A stretch of DNA of 64,000 bases from Pseudonocardia sp. MH-G8 (GCF_002262885.1 NZ_NKYF01000016.1:123083-187082), one strand, 5' to 3'. Shown: positions 1 to 8,710, numbered from the stretch's first letter. Numbers and translations: made by a program. Notes: generated by a model from the letters alone, not told the origin.

Positions 1-698
1 GACGAGACGGCCAGGATCGCGAGGCCGAACTCCAGCACCGCGAGCACCAGCACGGGACCGGCGGCGTTCGGCAGGACGTGGCGCCACAGCGTCACGTACC
101 AGCGGGTGCCCACCGACCGCGCGGCCTCGACGTACACCGATTGCCGCACCCGCAGCGTCTCGGCGCGCATGACCCGGGCGAAGCTCGCGACGCTCGCGAT
201 CCCCACGGCGATCGCCACCTTCACGGTGCCGTACCCGAGGGCGGTGATCAGCGCGAGCGACAGCAGCACCGCGGGGATCGCGAGCAGCACGTCCACCGCG
301 CGCATGAGCACCTCGTCCACCCAGCCGCGGACGAACCCGGCGAGCACGCCCACCGACCCGCCGACGACCAGCGCCACCGCCACCGCGATCACGGTGGCCT
401 GCAGCGAGAGCGCGGCACCGTGCACCACGCGGGTGTAGACGTCGCGGCCGAGGTAGTCGGTGCCCAGCAGGTGGGCGGCACCGGGCGGCTGCAACCGGTC
501 GGCGGGCACCCCGAGGTCCGGGTCGGCCGGCGCCAGCACCTGCGGCGCGAACGCCGCGAGCAGCACCAGCGCCACGAACACGACGGACACGACCAGACCG
601 GGGCGCCGCAGCAGGAACCGAACCCACCCGTCGCGGCGCGGGGTCTCCTCGTCCGGCACCGGGCCGGTGACGGGTTCGCGGATCAGCAGCTCGGTCAC
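1..698 (-). CDS. ABC transporter permease, DppC/OppC type (partial, 3' end outside window)
   Basis: Second inner-membrane permease of a peptide/nickel-type (family 5) ABC importer. The GTG start overlaps the stop of the upstream permease in a GTGA, so translation is probably coupled. The N-terminus has a short charged leader, one membrane helix (LVVSVVFVALVLLAAF), then the family hallmark LLGTDYLGRDVYTRVVHG, followed by the hydrophobic binding-protein-dependent transport domain with the EAA-like loop VEAARSVGTRW. About 232 codons are visible; usual length is near 290, so roughly 60 residues and probably the ATPase genes lie beyond the left edge. Substrate is unknown. Confidence 0.9.
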   Translation of the reverse strand, partial: MTELLIREPVTGPVPDEETPRRDGWVRFLLRRPGLVVSVVFVALVLLAAFAPQVLAPADPDLGVPADRLQPPGAAHLLGTDYLGRDVYTRVVHGAALSLQATVIAVAVALVVGGSVGVLAGFVRGWVDEVLMRAVDVLLAIPAVLLSLALITALGYGTVKVAIAVGIASVASFARVMRAETLRVRQSVYVEAARSVGTRWYVTLWRHVLPNAAGPVLVLAVLEFGLAILAVS

Positions 699-1639
699 GG
701 TGTCGCCCCCGTCGTGATCCTCGGGTCCAGCAGCGGGTAGATCAGGTCGACCGCCAGGTTGACCAGCACGAACACCACCGCCGCGAAGACGACGATGCCC
801 TGCACCACCGGGATGTCCTGCACCCCGACGGCCGAGACGGTGAGCCGGCCCAGCCCGGGGCGGGTGAACACCGTCTCGACGACGACGGAGCCGGCGAGCA
901 GGTTGCCCAGGACGTGGGCGAGGACGGTCAGCGCGGGCAACGCGGCGTTGCGCAGCGCGTGGCGCAGGTGGATGTCCACCCGCCCGACGCCCTTGGCGCG
1001 AGCCGTCACCGCGTAGGGGTCGTCCAGCGCCTGCGACAGGCTCTTCGCGAGCACCTGCGCGATCAGCGCCCCCGTCGGGAGCCCGAGCGTGACGGCCGGG
1101 AGCACCAGCGCGGCAGGTCCGCCCGCCCCGACCGAGGGCAGCAGCCCCAGCCCGAACGCGAAGACCTGCACGAGCAGCAGCCCGACCCAGAACACCGGAA
1201 GCGACACCGCGAGCGAGGGCAACGCCAGCAGCAGCTGCCGCAGCCACGGCACCCGCGTGTAGGTGCCCACGAGCGCGACCGTGCCACCGAACAGCACCGC
1301 GACGACGAGGCCGGCCAGGGTGATCTGCAGCGTGGGCGGCAGCGCCTCCAGGATCGCGGCGCGCACGTCCTGGCCGTTCTGGATCGACGTCCCGAAATCG
1401 CCCGACAGCGCCGCCCACAACCGCTGCCCGTACTGCACGATCACCGGCTGGTCGAACCCGTAGCGGGCGCGCAGCGCGGCCAGCTGATCGGGCGGCAACG
1501 GCTCGCCGTCCAGGCCGCCGCTCGCCATCGTGGCGATCGGGTCCCCCGGCAGCAGGTACAGCACCACGAACGACACCGTGAACGCCGCCCACAGCACGCC
1601 GACCGCCGTGGCGGCCCTCCGGAGCAGGTAGCGGCCCAC
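695..1639 (-). CDS. ABC transporter permease, DppB/OppB type
   Basis: First permease of the family-5 importer, 314 aa. The start is the GTG that overlaps the TAG of the binding-protein gene (TAGTG) and gives MGRYLLRRAATAVGVLW, the standard DppB beginning. Visible features are the N-terminal helix followed by YLLPGDPI, the segment LRARYGFDQPVIVQYG typical of DppB, six predicted helices, and the EAA loop VTARAKGVGRVDIHLRHALRN near the C-terminus. It ends LIYPLLDPRI, also diagnostic. A longer reading frame through the upstream gene exists but is an out-of-frame shadow there. It acts with its neighbours in one operon. Confidence 0.92.
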   Translation of the reverse strand: MGRYLLRRAATAVGVLWAAFTVSFVVLYLLPGDPIATMASGGLDGEPLPPDQLAALRARYGFDQPVIVQYGQRLWAALSGDFGTSIQNGQDVRAAILEALPPTLQITLAGLVVAVLFGGTVALVGTYTRVPWLRQLLLALPSLAVSLPVFWVGLLLVQVFAFGLGLLPSVGAGGPAALVLPAVTLGLPTGALIAQVLAKSLSQALDDPYAVTARAKGVGRVDIHLRHALRNAALPALTVLAHVLGNLLAGSVVVETVFTRPGLGRLTVSAVGVQDIPVVQGIVVFAAVVFVLVNLAVDLIYPLLDPRITTGATP

Positions 1640-3258
1640 TACTCGGCCTTCCACGCGTCGTGCAGCTGGAGGCGCGACGAGGCGTCGAACGCCACCCCGT
1701 GCACGTTCGCCGCGACGCCGAGCACGGTGGTGAGCTCCACGACCGGCACGACGTGGTGCTCCCCCACGAGCAGCTGCTGCGCCTGCGCCACCGTCTCCGC
1801 CCGGGCCGCCGTGTCGGGCTGCGCGGCCTGGCGGGTGAGCAGCGCGTCGAGCGGGCCCGCGGGCAGCCGGTAGTAGTTGTTGCCCGCAGTGCCGTACTGG
1901 GAGCGCAGGATGTCCGGGTCGGCGCGGGTGAGGTTGCCCCACGCGGCGGTGAACCGGCCCTCCTGCATCGTCGGCGTGTTCTCCGCGATCGGCACCTCGC
2001 GCACCTGCAGGTCGATCCCGATCCGGCGCAGCTGCTGCTGCAGCAGCTCCACGGTCGGCCGGTTGGCCGCCGCGTTCGCGAACCAGGTGAGCTCCACCGA
2101 CAGCGGGGTCCCGCCCTTCACGCGGACGCCGTCCGGGCCGGGCAGCCAGCCGGCCGCGTCCAGCACCGCCCCGGCGCGCGCCGGGTCGAAGGCGAGCTGC
2201 GCGGACTGGTCGGCGTAGGCGGGGGTGTTGGAGGCCAGCGGGCTCGTGGCCGGCCGGGTCTGCGAGGTGTAGACGGTGGCGACCACCTCCGCGCGGTCGA
2301 TCCCCAGCGACACCGCCTCGCGCACCGCGGGATCTGCGCCGAGCGGTGTGGAATGGTTGAACGAGATGCCGAACGGGATGCCCGGGTTGGACCGGGCGAG
2401 CAGTTGCACCCCGCCACTCACCAGCAGTGCCTCGTCCTGCTGCGCGATGTTGCCGATCCCGTCGACCTCGCCCGACGCCAGGCTGCCCACGCGCACACCC
2501 GACTCCGGGACGATCCGGAACTCGAGGCGGTCCAGGTACGCCTCGCCCTGGTGCGCCCACAGCGACGAGCCCCACGCGTAGCCGGGGCGCTTCGCGAGGA
2601 CGATCGACTCGTCGCGCGTGTAGGAGTCGAGGACGAACGGGCCGGAGCCGATCACGGAGGCGCAGCGGTCGTCGTCGCTGCGCGCGACCGTGGCCTGCGC
2701 CAGGATGCCGAGGCTGTGCGTGGAGGTGCCCTGCAGGAACTGGACGTTGGGCTCGTCGAAGGCCACCGTGAACCGCGTGGGGCTCTCGACCGCGGTGCCC
2801 CGGTACCCGGCGAGGTAGCCCTTGGGCAGCGAGGCGCGCGGTCCCAGCCGTGCCACCGCGTCGAAGTTGGCGGCCACGGCGGCTGCGTCCAGCGGCGTGC
2901 CGTCGCTGAACGTGACGCCCTCGCGCAGGGTGAACGTGTACGCGGTGGCATCGGCGTTGCTCTCCCAGGCCGTGGCCAGCCAGGGCCGCAGCTCGCCGGA
3001 CTCCGGGTCCTGGTCGGTGAGGGAGTCGACGATCTGGCGCAGCGAGTAGATGGTGTCGTTGCTGCTGACCTGCTGGGGATCCACGCAGCCCTGGTCGCTG
3101 GACACGGCGAACCGCAGGGTGCCGCCCGGGCGGGGCGGGCCGGCGTCGGCGCCGCTCGCGGCGGGCGCGCCACCGCAGGCGGCGGTGAGCAGGAGGACCG
3201 CTGTGATGAGCCAGGGGGCCTGGCGGCGCAGGTGCGTGGTCGGTACGGGCACGGGCAT
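1639..3258 (-). CDS. ABC transporter substrate-binding lipoprotein, family 5 (peptide/nickel type)
   Basis: Extracytoplasmic solute-binding lipoprotein, 539 aa, first gene of the importer operon. The N-terminus is a lipoprotein signal peptide with lipobox LLTAACGG (Cys near residue 28). The mature part starts PGGTLRFAVSSDQGCVDPQQ, a common family-5 opening, and contains the conserved YTFTLREGVTFSDGTPLDAA motif near residue 105-125, the usual contact with SBP_bac_5. Length is normal for the family. Ligand cannot be deduced; many actinobacterial members bind compounds other than peptides. Nothing upstream identifies a dedicated regulator. Confidence 0.93.
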   Translation of the reverse strand: MPVPVPTTHLRRQAPWLITAVLLLTAACGGAPAASGADAGPPRPGGTLRFAVSSDQGCVDPQQVSSNDTIYSLRQIVDSLTDQDPESGELRPWLATAWESNADATAYTFTLREGVTFSDGTPLDAAAVAANFDAVARLGPRASLPKGYLAGYRGTAVESPTRFTVAFDEPNVQFLQGTSTHSLGILAQATVARSDDDRCASVIGSGPFVLDSYTRDESIVLAKRPGYAWGSSLWAHQGEAYLDRLEFRIVPESGVRVGSLASGEVDGIGNIAQQDEALLVSGGVQLLARSNPGIPFGISFNHSTPLGADPAVREAVSLGIDRAEVVATVYTSQTRPATSPLASNTPAYADQSAQLAFDPARAGAVLDAAGWLPGPDGVRVKGGTPLSVELTWFANAAANRPTVELLQQQLRRIGIDLQVREVPIAENTPTMQEGRFTAAWGNLTRADPDILRSQYGTAGNNYYRLPAGPLDALLTRQAAQPDTAARAETVAQAQQLLVGEHHVVPVVELTTVLGVAANVHGVAFDASSRLQLHDAWKAE

Positions 3259-3342
3259 GTCCGGGCATCCTTCGTCGAGCGCGCAGGCTCGGGGAGCACG
3301 TCGCGTCGGCGGCGTGCGTGCGGTGGGCTCAGGTCGGCGGCG

Positions 3343-3663
3343 TCAGCCGCGACAGAGCGCCGCGCTCGTGCGGCAGAGGTCGACGTGGCGGCGCCAGGCG
3401 TGCCACGTCGTGCGCAACGGGCTCGCGCCCTGCTCGGGACCGGTCACGGCGACCTCCATCGCACCCGGCGGTAGCACCCGCTCCCACACGGGGTGGGGGG
3501 TTGCTGCGGCGTCGTCGAGCCGGGTCTCTCGGCCGCTCTGGATGGTGTCCGGGATTGCTCCTCGACCGTACGGAGCCTTCACGCGCTTTTTCAAGCACTC
3601 GTCCACGAACTGTGTCGGGGGCCATGCGGAACCCGGGAAATGACCGTACAAAACCGCGCGCAT
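3343..3663 (-). CDS. Hypothetical small protein (doubtful)
   Basis: Possible 106-aa reading frame starting at ATG 3663 (MRAVLYGHFPGSAW...). It has a reasonable actinobacterial codon pattern with mostly G/C third positions but includes AAA, TTG and CTA codons, and it lacks a convincing ribosome binding site. No domain recognised, no signal peptide, no membrane segment; the C-terminus has two Cys residues (VDLCRTSAALCRG). It is the only frame that fills this otherwise empty spacer. Equally likely to be non-coding. Confidence 0.25.
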   Translation of the reverse strand: MRAVLYGHFPGSAWPPTQFVDECLKKRVKAPYGRGAIPDTIQSGRETRLDDAAATPHPVWERVLPPGAMEVAVTGPEQGASPLRTTWHAWRRHVDLCRTSAALCRG

Positions 3664-3671
3664 TCCCACGC

Positions 3672-3702
3672 TTGACATTCCGGTCGGATGCCTGCCTATC
3701 GT
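3672..3702 (+). promoter_or_regulatory. Candidate housekeeping-type promoter
   Basis: TTGACA at 3672-3677 followed by CCTATC (17-bp spacer) or TATCGT (19-bp spacer). It lies about 65 bases upstream of the GTG start of the oxidoreductase fragment, in a locally AT-richer stretch. Confidence 0.35.
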
Positions 3703-3765
3703 GGAAATGAACCGGGCGGCCGCCCTGTCCGGTTCGATCCCACACCGGTCGCGACGGAGGACGCC

Positions 3766-4374
3766 GTGCCCTGTCCCCCCACCCTGCCGGCCTCCGCTCC
3801 ACGTTCCGCAACCGCCGTCGCCGACGTCAGCACCGACGTCGTCGTGGTGGGCGCCGGCGCACCGGGCGCGGCCGTGGCCTGGCACCTCGCGCGGCTCGGC
3901 GCGAAGGTGCTGCTGGTCGAGCGACGGGCCGCGGGTGACGTGTGGCGCTCGGCGGGCCCGGCACGGTGGAACGACGTCTCCGTGCCGCCCGCGCTCGCCG
4001 ACGAGGCGTTCGGCTGGTGGCGCGAGGTGGAGCGCGACACCGGTGCCACGCTGCTGCACGCCGAGGCCGGCGCCTGGTGGGTGCGACCCCGGCACGCGGT
4101 CGCGGCGCTCACCGCCGCGGCCACCGGCTGGGGCGCGGTGCTGCGCCACTGCGATCCGGTGCGCAGCATCGAGCTCCGGGCCGGCCGCGCGGTGGTGCAC
4201 ACTCCCACCGCCGCCCTGCACGCCCACCGGGTCGTGCTCGCCGGCGCGGGCCTGCAGTCCCTCTCCCCCGTCGCCGCCGGCCACGCGGGCCCGGTGCTCG
4301 CCGGGCCGCGCGCGGGCGCGTTCGCGGTGCCCGCACAGGGCCGCTCGATCGCTACCGCCGCGCTCCCGACCTGA
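3766..4374 (+). pseudogene. Truncated FAD-dependent oxidoreductase (DAO family), N-terminal half only
   Basis: 202 codons from GTG 3766, which follows a good ribosome binding site (GGAGG at 3756). Residues 25-60 form a clear Rossmann fold for FAD: VVVVGAGAPGAAVAWHLARLGAKVLLVERR, the DAO/glycine oxidase type. The middle (GWWREVERDTGATLLHAEAGAWW) also fits the family, but the reading frame stops soon after where a 350-400 aa DAO protein would continue through its substrate domain and C-terminal FAD contact. The tail (AQGRSIATAALPT) looks unrelated. I read this as a decayed or rearranged gene; a short stand-alone protein cannot be excluded. Confidence 0.65.
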
Positions 4375-4413
4375 CCGCGGATCCCGTCATCACGCGGCGG
4401 CCATGATTTCGAA

Positions 4414-5658
4414 TCACAATTGTGGCGATCGCGACACGCTGGTCAGGTACTCCTGGCACTTCTCCGGTTCGAAGAACCAGTCCGCGAGGTCGGAGGGATC
4501 GTTGAAGCCGTTCGCGAAGCGGTCGGCCACGGCCTGGTTCGTCTGCGCCGCACCGAGCACCGCCTGCACGTGCTCGGGCGGGTCGAGCATGGTGTTGGTG
4601 AACTTCGTGACCCACTGGGCGTGCGTCCAGTACGCCTCGAACGTCTGCTGCATCCACTCCCGGTCGAACGGTGCGTGCCCGCGGGTCAGGATGCCGTCGA
4701 GGTAGTACTGCGCGCACCGGCACGCGTTGTTGGAGCCCTGCCCGGTGACCGGGTCGTTGGCCACCACCACGTCGGCCATGCCCAGCACGATGCCCCCCGA
4801 CGGCAGCTCGCCCACCGGCTTGCGCACCATCGGCGTGTAACCGCCGACGAGCGTGCCGCGCGAATCGGTCAGCTCCGCGTCGCGGTACCGCTCGTACTCC
4901 CACGGGAGGTGCGTCTCGAGCAGCTGCAGGTGCCGCTTCCACTGCTCGTCGGGCCCGGGGCGGTCGGCGAACGCGTCGAACGGCCCGCCGGGCATGCCGG
5001 AGAGGTAGAGGATCTCGCACGGTCCGCTCACCGTGTAGCCGGGGATGTTGATGTTCTCCCCGACCCCCGCAACGATGTTCACCCACACGTCGACGGCGCC
5101 CTCGGGCCGCTCCGGCCGCTTCGGCACCCGGTTCACGTAGGACACCGAGAGGGCACGGGCCGGCTTGACGTGCACCGACCGTTCCTCGTCGCGGTCGAAC
5201 AACTGCACCAGCTCGCCCTTGCCCGCGGCGACGACCGTCAGGTCGTACATCCCCGCGAGTCCGTTCAAGTCGGCCGTGGTGACCCCGTGGATGACCACCT
5301 TGCCGCCACGCTGCTCGAACAGCTCGAGCCATGTGGCCATCTTGACGCGCTGGTCGATCGACTGGGCGGGACCGGGCCACTCGCCCGCCCAGTTCAGCGC
5401 CCGCTCTCCCGGCTCGACGCTGACCGAGAGCCCCTGGTGCGTCGGCGCGGGCGCGACGTCGTCCCACAGGTTCAGGCCGTGCGAGCGTTCGATGGCCAGG
5501 GCCTTGTCGAACATGCACTGCGTCGACATGACGCGGCTGTTGCGGATCTCGTCGGCCGTGCGCGCCGACATCATCGTGACGTCGTACCCGTGTTGCTGCA
5601 GGGTCAGCGCGAGCTGCAGCCCCGACTGCCCCGAGCCGACGATCAGGATCTTGCGCAT
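4414..5658 (-). CDS. StyA-like FAD-dependent monooxygenase (styrene/indole monooxygenase family)
   Basis: 414-aa oxygenase component of the two-component styrene/indole monooxygenase family, which uses FADH2 supplied by a separate reductase to epoxidise aryl alkenes or indole. The N-terminal RKILIVGSGQSGLQLALTLQQHGYDV has the GxGxxG fold, and TADEIRNSRVMSTQCMF followed by TWLELFEQRGGKVV matches StyA layout. Length is normal. It starts 24 bases after cvnD with a GGGGG-type ribosome binding site, so it is almost certainly transcribed with the conservon. No StyB-like flavin reductase is visible in the window. The natural substrate is unknown; the family assignment is firm, the reaction is inferred. 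Confidence 0.85.
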   Translation of the reverse strand: MRKILIVGSGQSGLQLALTLQQHGYDVTMMSARTADEIRNSRVMSTQCMFDKALAIERSHGLNLWDDVAPAPTHQGLSVSVEPGERALNWAGEWPGPAQSIDQRVKMATWLELFEQRGGKVVIHGVTTADLNGLAGMYDLTVVAAGKGELVQLFDRDEERSVHVKPARALSVSYVNRVPKRPERPEGAVDVWVNIVAGVGENINIPGYTVSGPCEILYLSGMPGGPFDAFADRPGPDEQWKRHLQLLETHLPWEYERYRDAELTDSRGTLVGGYTPMVRKPVGELPSGGIVLGMADVVVANDPVTGQGSNNACRCAQYYLDGILTRGHAPFDREWMQQTFEAYWTHAQWVTKFTNTMLDPPEHVQAVLGAAQTNQAVADRFANGFNDPSDLADWFFEPEKCQEYLTSVSRSPQL

Positions 5659-5682
5659 CGGACCCCCGAACCGACGAGAACC

Positions 5683-6333
5683 TCAGGCATGTGCGCGCAC
5701 CCTTCCTGGCGGCGAGATCTCCCCGAGAGACATCACGTGCGTGACGAGTCGCCGCAGCGCCTCGACCGTCGATCCCCGCTCGCGGGCGTCGCAGGTGATC
5801 AACGGGACGTCGGCGGGCAGGGCCAAGGCGTCGCGCACATCGTCGAGGTCGTGGTGCAGGTCCCCGTGGAACCTGTTGACCGCCACGACGAACGGCAGGT
5901 CCGAGTCGTTCTCGAAGTAGTTGATCGCGGCGAACGACTGGTCCAACCTGCGCGTGTCGACGAGCACGATCGCCCCGAGCGCGCCCCGCGTCAGGTCGTC
6001 CCAGAGGAACCAGAACCGCGGCTGCCCCGGCGTGCCGAACAGGTAGAGGAGCAGGTCGGGTTGCAGCGTGATGCGCCCGAAGTCCATCGCCACCGTGGTG
6101 GTCGACTTGCCTGCCTCCACCGGCTCGTCCACACCGGTGCCCGCCTCGGTCATCCACGCCTCGGTGTTCAGCGGCGGGACCTCCGACACCGAACCGACGA
6201 AGGTGGTCTTGCCGACGCCGAAACCGCCGGCGACAACGATCTTCGCCGAGATCGCGAGCAGCCCGTCGGGCTCGTTGCCCCCCGCTTCGGGTGTCACGGC
6301 TCGCACCTCAGATCCGTAGCCGCTCGAGTCCAT
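5683..6333 (-). CDS. cvnD: Conservon small GTPase-like protein CvnD
   Basis: 216-aa GTP-binding protein of the conservon signalling module. Walker A is GGFGVGKTT (about residues 36-44); the switch region carries the conserved YLFGTPGQPRFWFLWDD, and the guanine-recognition site appears as VAVNRF. Conservon GTPases are thought to work at the membrane with the roadblock protein and a histidine-kinase-like partner, in a way compared with eukaryotic G-protein coupling. Its start overlaps the cvnC stop by 26 bases. A 30-residue N-terminal extension precedes the core; a later start is possible. Confidence 0.93.
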   Translation of the reverse strand: MDSSGYGSEVRAVTPEAGGNEPDGLLAISAKIVVAGGFGVGKTTFVGSVSEVPPLNTEAWMTEAGTGVDEPVEAGKSTTTVAMDFGRITLQPDLLLYLFGTPGQPRFWFLWDDLTRGALGAIVLVDTRRLDQSFAAINYFENDSDLPFVVAVNRFHGDLHHDLDDVRDALALPADVPLITCDARERGSTVEALRRLVTHVMSLGEISPPGRVRAHA

Positions 6334-6694
6334 CGAGGATCCTCCCGAGCATCTCGCGGTCGTGGTTGTAGGCGTGCGCCGTGGGGTGGATGTAGATCGC
6401 GCCCTGGGCCGCGAGGTCGCTGAGCAGGACCCGCACCACGCCGAGCGGGACCGAGAGCTCCGCGGAGAGCTCGGCGATCGACACGCGCGTGCGGGCCCGC
6501 TCGTAGAGCGCGCGCGACTCGGGCATCAGCGAGTCGGACAGGCTCGGGTCGTACCGGGGCACCGATACCAGGGCCTCGACCAGCAGCTCGTGGCGGGGCC
6601 GGGTCCGGCCGCCGGTGAGCGCGTAGGGCCGGATCCTCTTGCTGCGCATCTTCCGGTTCCCCCCGGGGTCTCCCGACGTCTCCCCCGCGGTCAC
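6308..6694 (-). CDS. cvnC: Conservon DUF742 protein CvnC
   Basis: 128-aa DUF742 protein, a winged-helix-like component of conservons. GTG start overlaps the cvnB stop (GTGA). Sequence includes the family signature RPYALTGGRTRP near residue 22 and the helix-turn-helix-like part VSIAELSAELSVPLGVVRVLLSDLAAQGAIYIHP. The C-terminus LGRILDGLERLRI is typical. An alternative ATG 15 codons later (MRSKRIRPYAL) exists, but the GTGA overlap favours the longer form. Confidence 0.92.
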   Translation of the reverse strand: MTAGETSGDPGGNRKMRSKRIRPYALTGGRTRPRHELLVEALVSVPRYDPSLSDSLMPESRALYERARTRVSIAELSAELSVPLGVVRVLLSDLAAQGAIYIHPTAHAYNHDREMLGRILDGLERLRI

Positions 6695-7131
6695 GCGGGT
6701 GCCCGCCGCGCGGAGAGCACCCGCCGCATGTCGGCCCGGACCTCCGGGCTCAGCGCGTGGCCCGTGTTGCGCACGAACTGGGTCATCTCGTAGGCGACGA
6801 CCTTCATGTCGCAGTCCGGACCGGTGAGCACCGCGAGGCCTGCGCCGGAGCCGATGCCCATGAACAGGAACCAGCCGTGCGTCATGCGGATCATGATCTG
6901 CTCGCACGTGCCCTTGTCGAACAGCGAGGCGCTGCTGCGGGCCAGGCTCAGCAACCCGCTCGCGATCGCGGCGAGCTGCTCGGCGTCCTCCCTCCCGACG
7001 GTGCGCGAGGCGCTCAGCGGGAAACCGTCCGACGACATGATCAGCGCGTGGGTGACACCGTGCACACGGCCCACGAAGTCGTTCAGCAACCAGCCGAAGT
7101 CCTGAGGCGGCCCACCGCCCTCGGCGGTCAC
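6691..7131 (-). CDS. cvnB: Conservon roadblock/LC7 protein CvnB
   Basis: 146-aa roadblock/LC7-domain protein. It shows the family opening DFGWLLNDFVGRVHGVTHALIMSSDGFPLSAS and the central ASGLLSLARSSASLF. In conservons this protein probably regulates the nucleotide cycle of CvnD. GTG start overlaps the cvnA stop by 4 bases. Length is standard (about 135-150 aa). Confidence 0.93.
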   Translation of the reverse strand: MTAEGGGPPQDFGWLLNDFVGRVHGVTHALIMSSDGFPLSASRTVGREDAEQLAAIASGLLSLARSSASLFDKGTCEQIMIRMTHGWFLFMGIGSGAGLAVLTGPDCDMKVVAYEMTQFVRNTGHALSPEVRADMRRVLSARRAPA

Positions 7132-8432
7132 TTCGGCTCCTCGTCGGTGTCGGCCCGCTCGTCGACACGCGAGTCGGTCGCGGTGTCCTCGGCGCGCGCG
7201 GCCTGCTCCCCGTCGGCGAAGTCGCCGAGGTCGGCCAGGAACTTGTCGTGGCCGTCGTCGACCGGTTCCCCGCCACCGCCGGGATCGTCGACCTCGACGG
7301 CCGCATCCTTGGTGCTGCGGGACACGCGGCGCGGCAGCCCGCTCGCCGTGGCGCCGCTGACCGTCGGCGCCGCCGGGCGGGGAGTGGGTGAGGGCGGGGT
7401 GGGTGGGGGCGGGGCAGGCGGCCGCGCGCCACGGCGTGGCAGGCCGGACGGCGTGACGGTCGGCGCGGCATCCGTCGCCGGGGTCACCGCGGTGTCGGAG
7501 GGTCCGTCACTCGAAGGCACGGGGACGCCGTCGCGGGGCGCCGCCACCGGGTGCGGCTGGTGCCTGCCGTTGACCGGGACGGTCTGAGCACCCGACCACC
7601 GTTCCTCCGGCAGCTCCGTCACCAGCGACGGCGGGACGAGCACGGTGGCGGTGGTGCCGTTCGGGACCTTGCGGTGCAACGCCACCTGCAGGTCGTGCCG
7701 TTCGGCGAGCCGTCCGACCACCGCGAGTCCCATGTGCCGCACGGCGTCGTCGTCGAGCCGCAGGCCCTGAGCGAGCCGGCTGTTGAGGTCGGCGAGGCGG
7801 TCCGGTGGGAGCCCGATGCCGCCGTCCTCGATCCGGATCAGCACGCTGCCCTGCTCGGTGAGGTGGGCGCTGACCCGCACCTGCTCGTCCGGCGGCGAGT
7901 GGTTGGCCGCGTTGTCGAGCAGCTCCGCGAGCACCCGGGACAGGTCGTCGGCGGCGAAGCCGACCACGCCCAGCGGCACCGTGCGACCGATCCCGATCCG
8001 GGCGTACTGGTCGATCGAGGACATCGCGCCGCGGATGGTGTCGAGGACGGAGGTCGTGTCACCGCCGCTCTCCCCGGCATCGCGGCCGGCGAGCACCCGC
8101 AGGTTCTCGGCGTTGCGGCGCAGCCGCGCGGCCAGGTGGTCGAGGCGGTAGAGCTGCCCCAGCCGCGTGCTGTCGTCCTCCTTGCGCTCCAGCTCCTCGA
8201 GCTCGGCCAGCAGCGTGTCGATCAGGTTGAGGTCGCGCAGCGCGATGCTCGCGCAGACCTCGCCGAGCGACTCGTTCCGCGCGGCCTCGCCCCACGCGCT
8301 CGGGGCGGCCTCGAGCACTTTCGGTGCGGAGTGCCGGGGCGGGTCCAGCAGGTGCGCTGCCACCACCCGGGAGCGATCGAGCATTACACGTGATCGATCG
8401 AAGATCTCACGAGCGCGCGCCCGCGTCGCCAT
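7128..8432 (-). CDS. cvnA: Conservon histidine-kinase-like ATPase CvnA, soluble form
   Basis: 434-aa sensor-kinase-like protein. The HATPase_c domain is clear: N-box LAELLDNAANHSPP near residue 175 and G-box IEDGGIGLPP near residue 202, followed by HMGLAVVGRLAERHDLQV. The N-terminus starts directly with a helical dimerisation part (SIALRDLNLIDTLLAELEELERKEDD); there is no signal sequence, membrane helix, HAMP or nitrate-sensing domain, which many CvnA proteins carry, so this one should be cytosolic. The C-terminal third (about residue 285 onward) is Pro/Ala-rich and probably disordered. First gene of the operon; ribosome binding site GAGGGG lies just before ATG 8432. Confidence 0.9.
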   Translation of the reverse strand: MATRARAREIFDRSRVMLDRSRVVAAHLLDPPRHSAPKVLEAAPSAWGEAARNESLGEVCASIALRDLNLIDTLLAELEELERKEDDSTRLGQLYRLDHLAARLRRNAENLRVLAGRDAGESGGDTTSVLDTIRGAMSSIDQYARIGIGRTVPLGVVGFAADDLSRVLAELLDNAANHSPPDEQVRVSAHLTEQGSVLIRIEDGGIGLPPDRLADLNSRLAQGLRLDDDAVRHMGLAVVGRLAERHDLQVALHRKVPNGTTATVLVPPSLVTELPEERWSGAQTVPVNGRHQPHPVAAPRDGVPVPSSDGPSDTAVTPATDAAPTVTPSGLPRRGARPPAPPPPTPPSPTPRPAAPTVSGATASGLPRRVSRSTKDAAVEVDDPGGGGEPVDDGHDKFLADLGDFADGEQAARAEDTATDSRVDERADTDEEPK

Positions 8433-8710
8433 GCGGTCCCCTCTGACGTTCGGTGACGGTCAGTTCCGGATCACTCACTCTGCCGGGATCGCGGGCAATG
8501 CAAGCAGAGTCGGCCGTGCTTGTCGACTGCCCCGACCGGAGGCTCCGGATGCCCTGCACGGACCACCCGCGCGTTCGCGCTGCTCCGCCGGGCGCAGCCG
8601 CCGAGGCGGTCGCGTTCGGTGGGACGCGATGTCATCCCAATGGGGGCGAGCACCTCGATGGTGGCGAGGCGGAACCACCGGCGCCGGGCCACCCACGCGT
8701 CCTGCCGGTC

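Larger units (their letters stand above)
3269..3765. other. Intergenic region between divergent importer operon and FAD oxidoreductase fragment
   Basis: About 500 bases without a well-supported gene. It has visibly lower GC around 3560-3710 than its surroundings, contains one marginal small minus-strand reading frame (3343-3663) and one promoter-like pair facing the oxidoreductase fragment. No hairpin or RNA gene was recognised. Confidence 0.5.

Noticed and set aside
695..3268. 857-codon frame suggesting fusion of binding protein and DppB-type permease
   Set aside because: The first 540 codons are the wrong frame of the binding-protein gene; the lipoprotein is encoded in another frame with a proper signal peptide.
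4415..4424. CACAATTGTG palindrome as an operator
   Set aside because: It lies within the last codons of the StyA-like gene, with no start codon close downstream on either strand.
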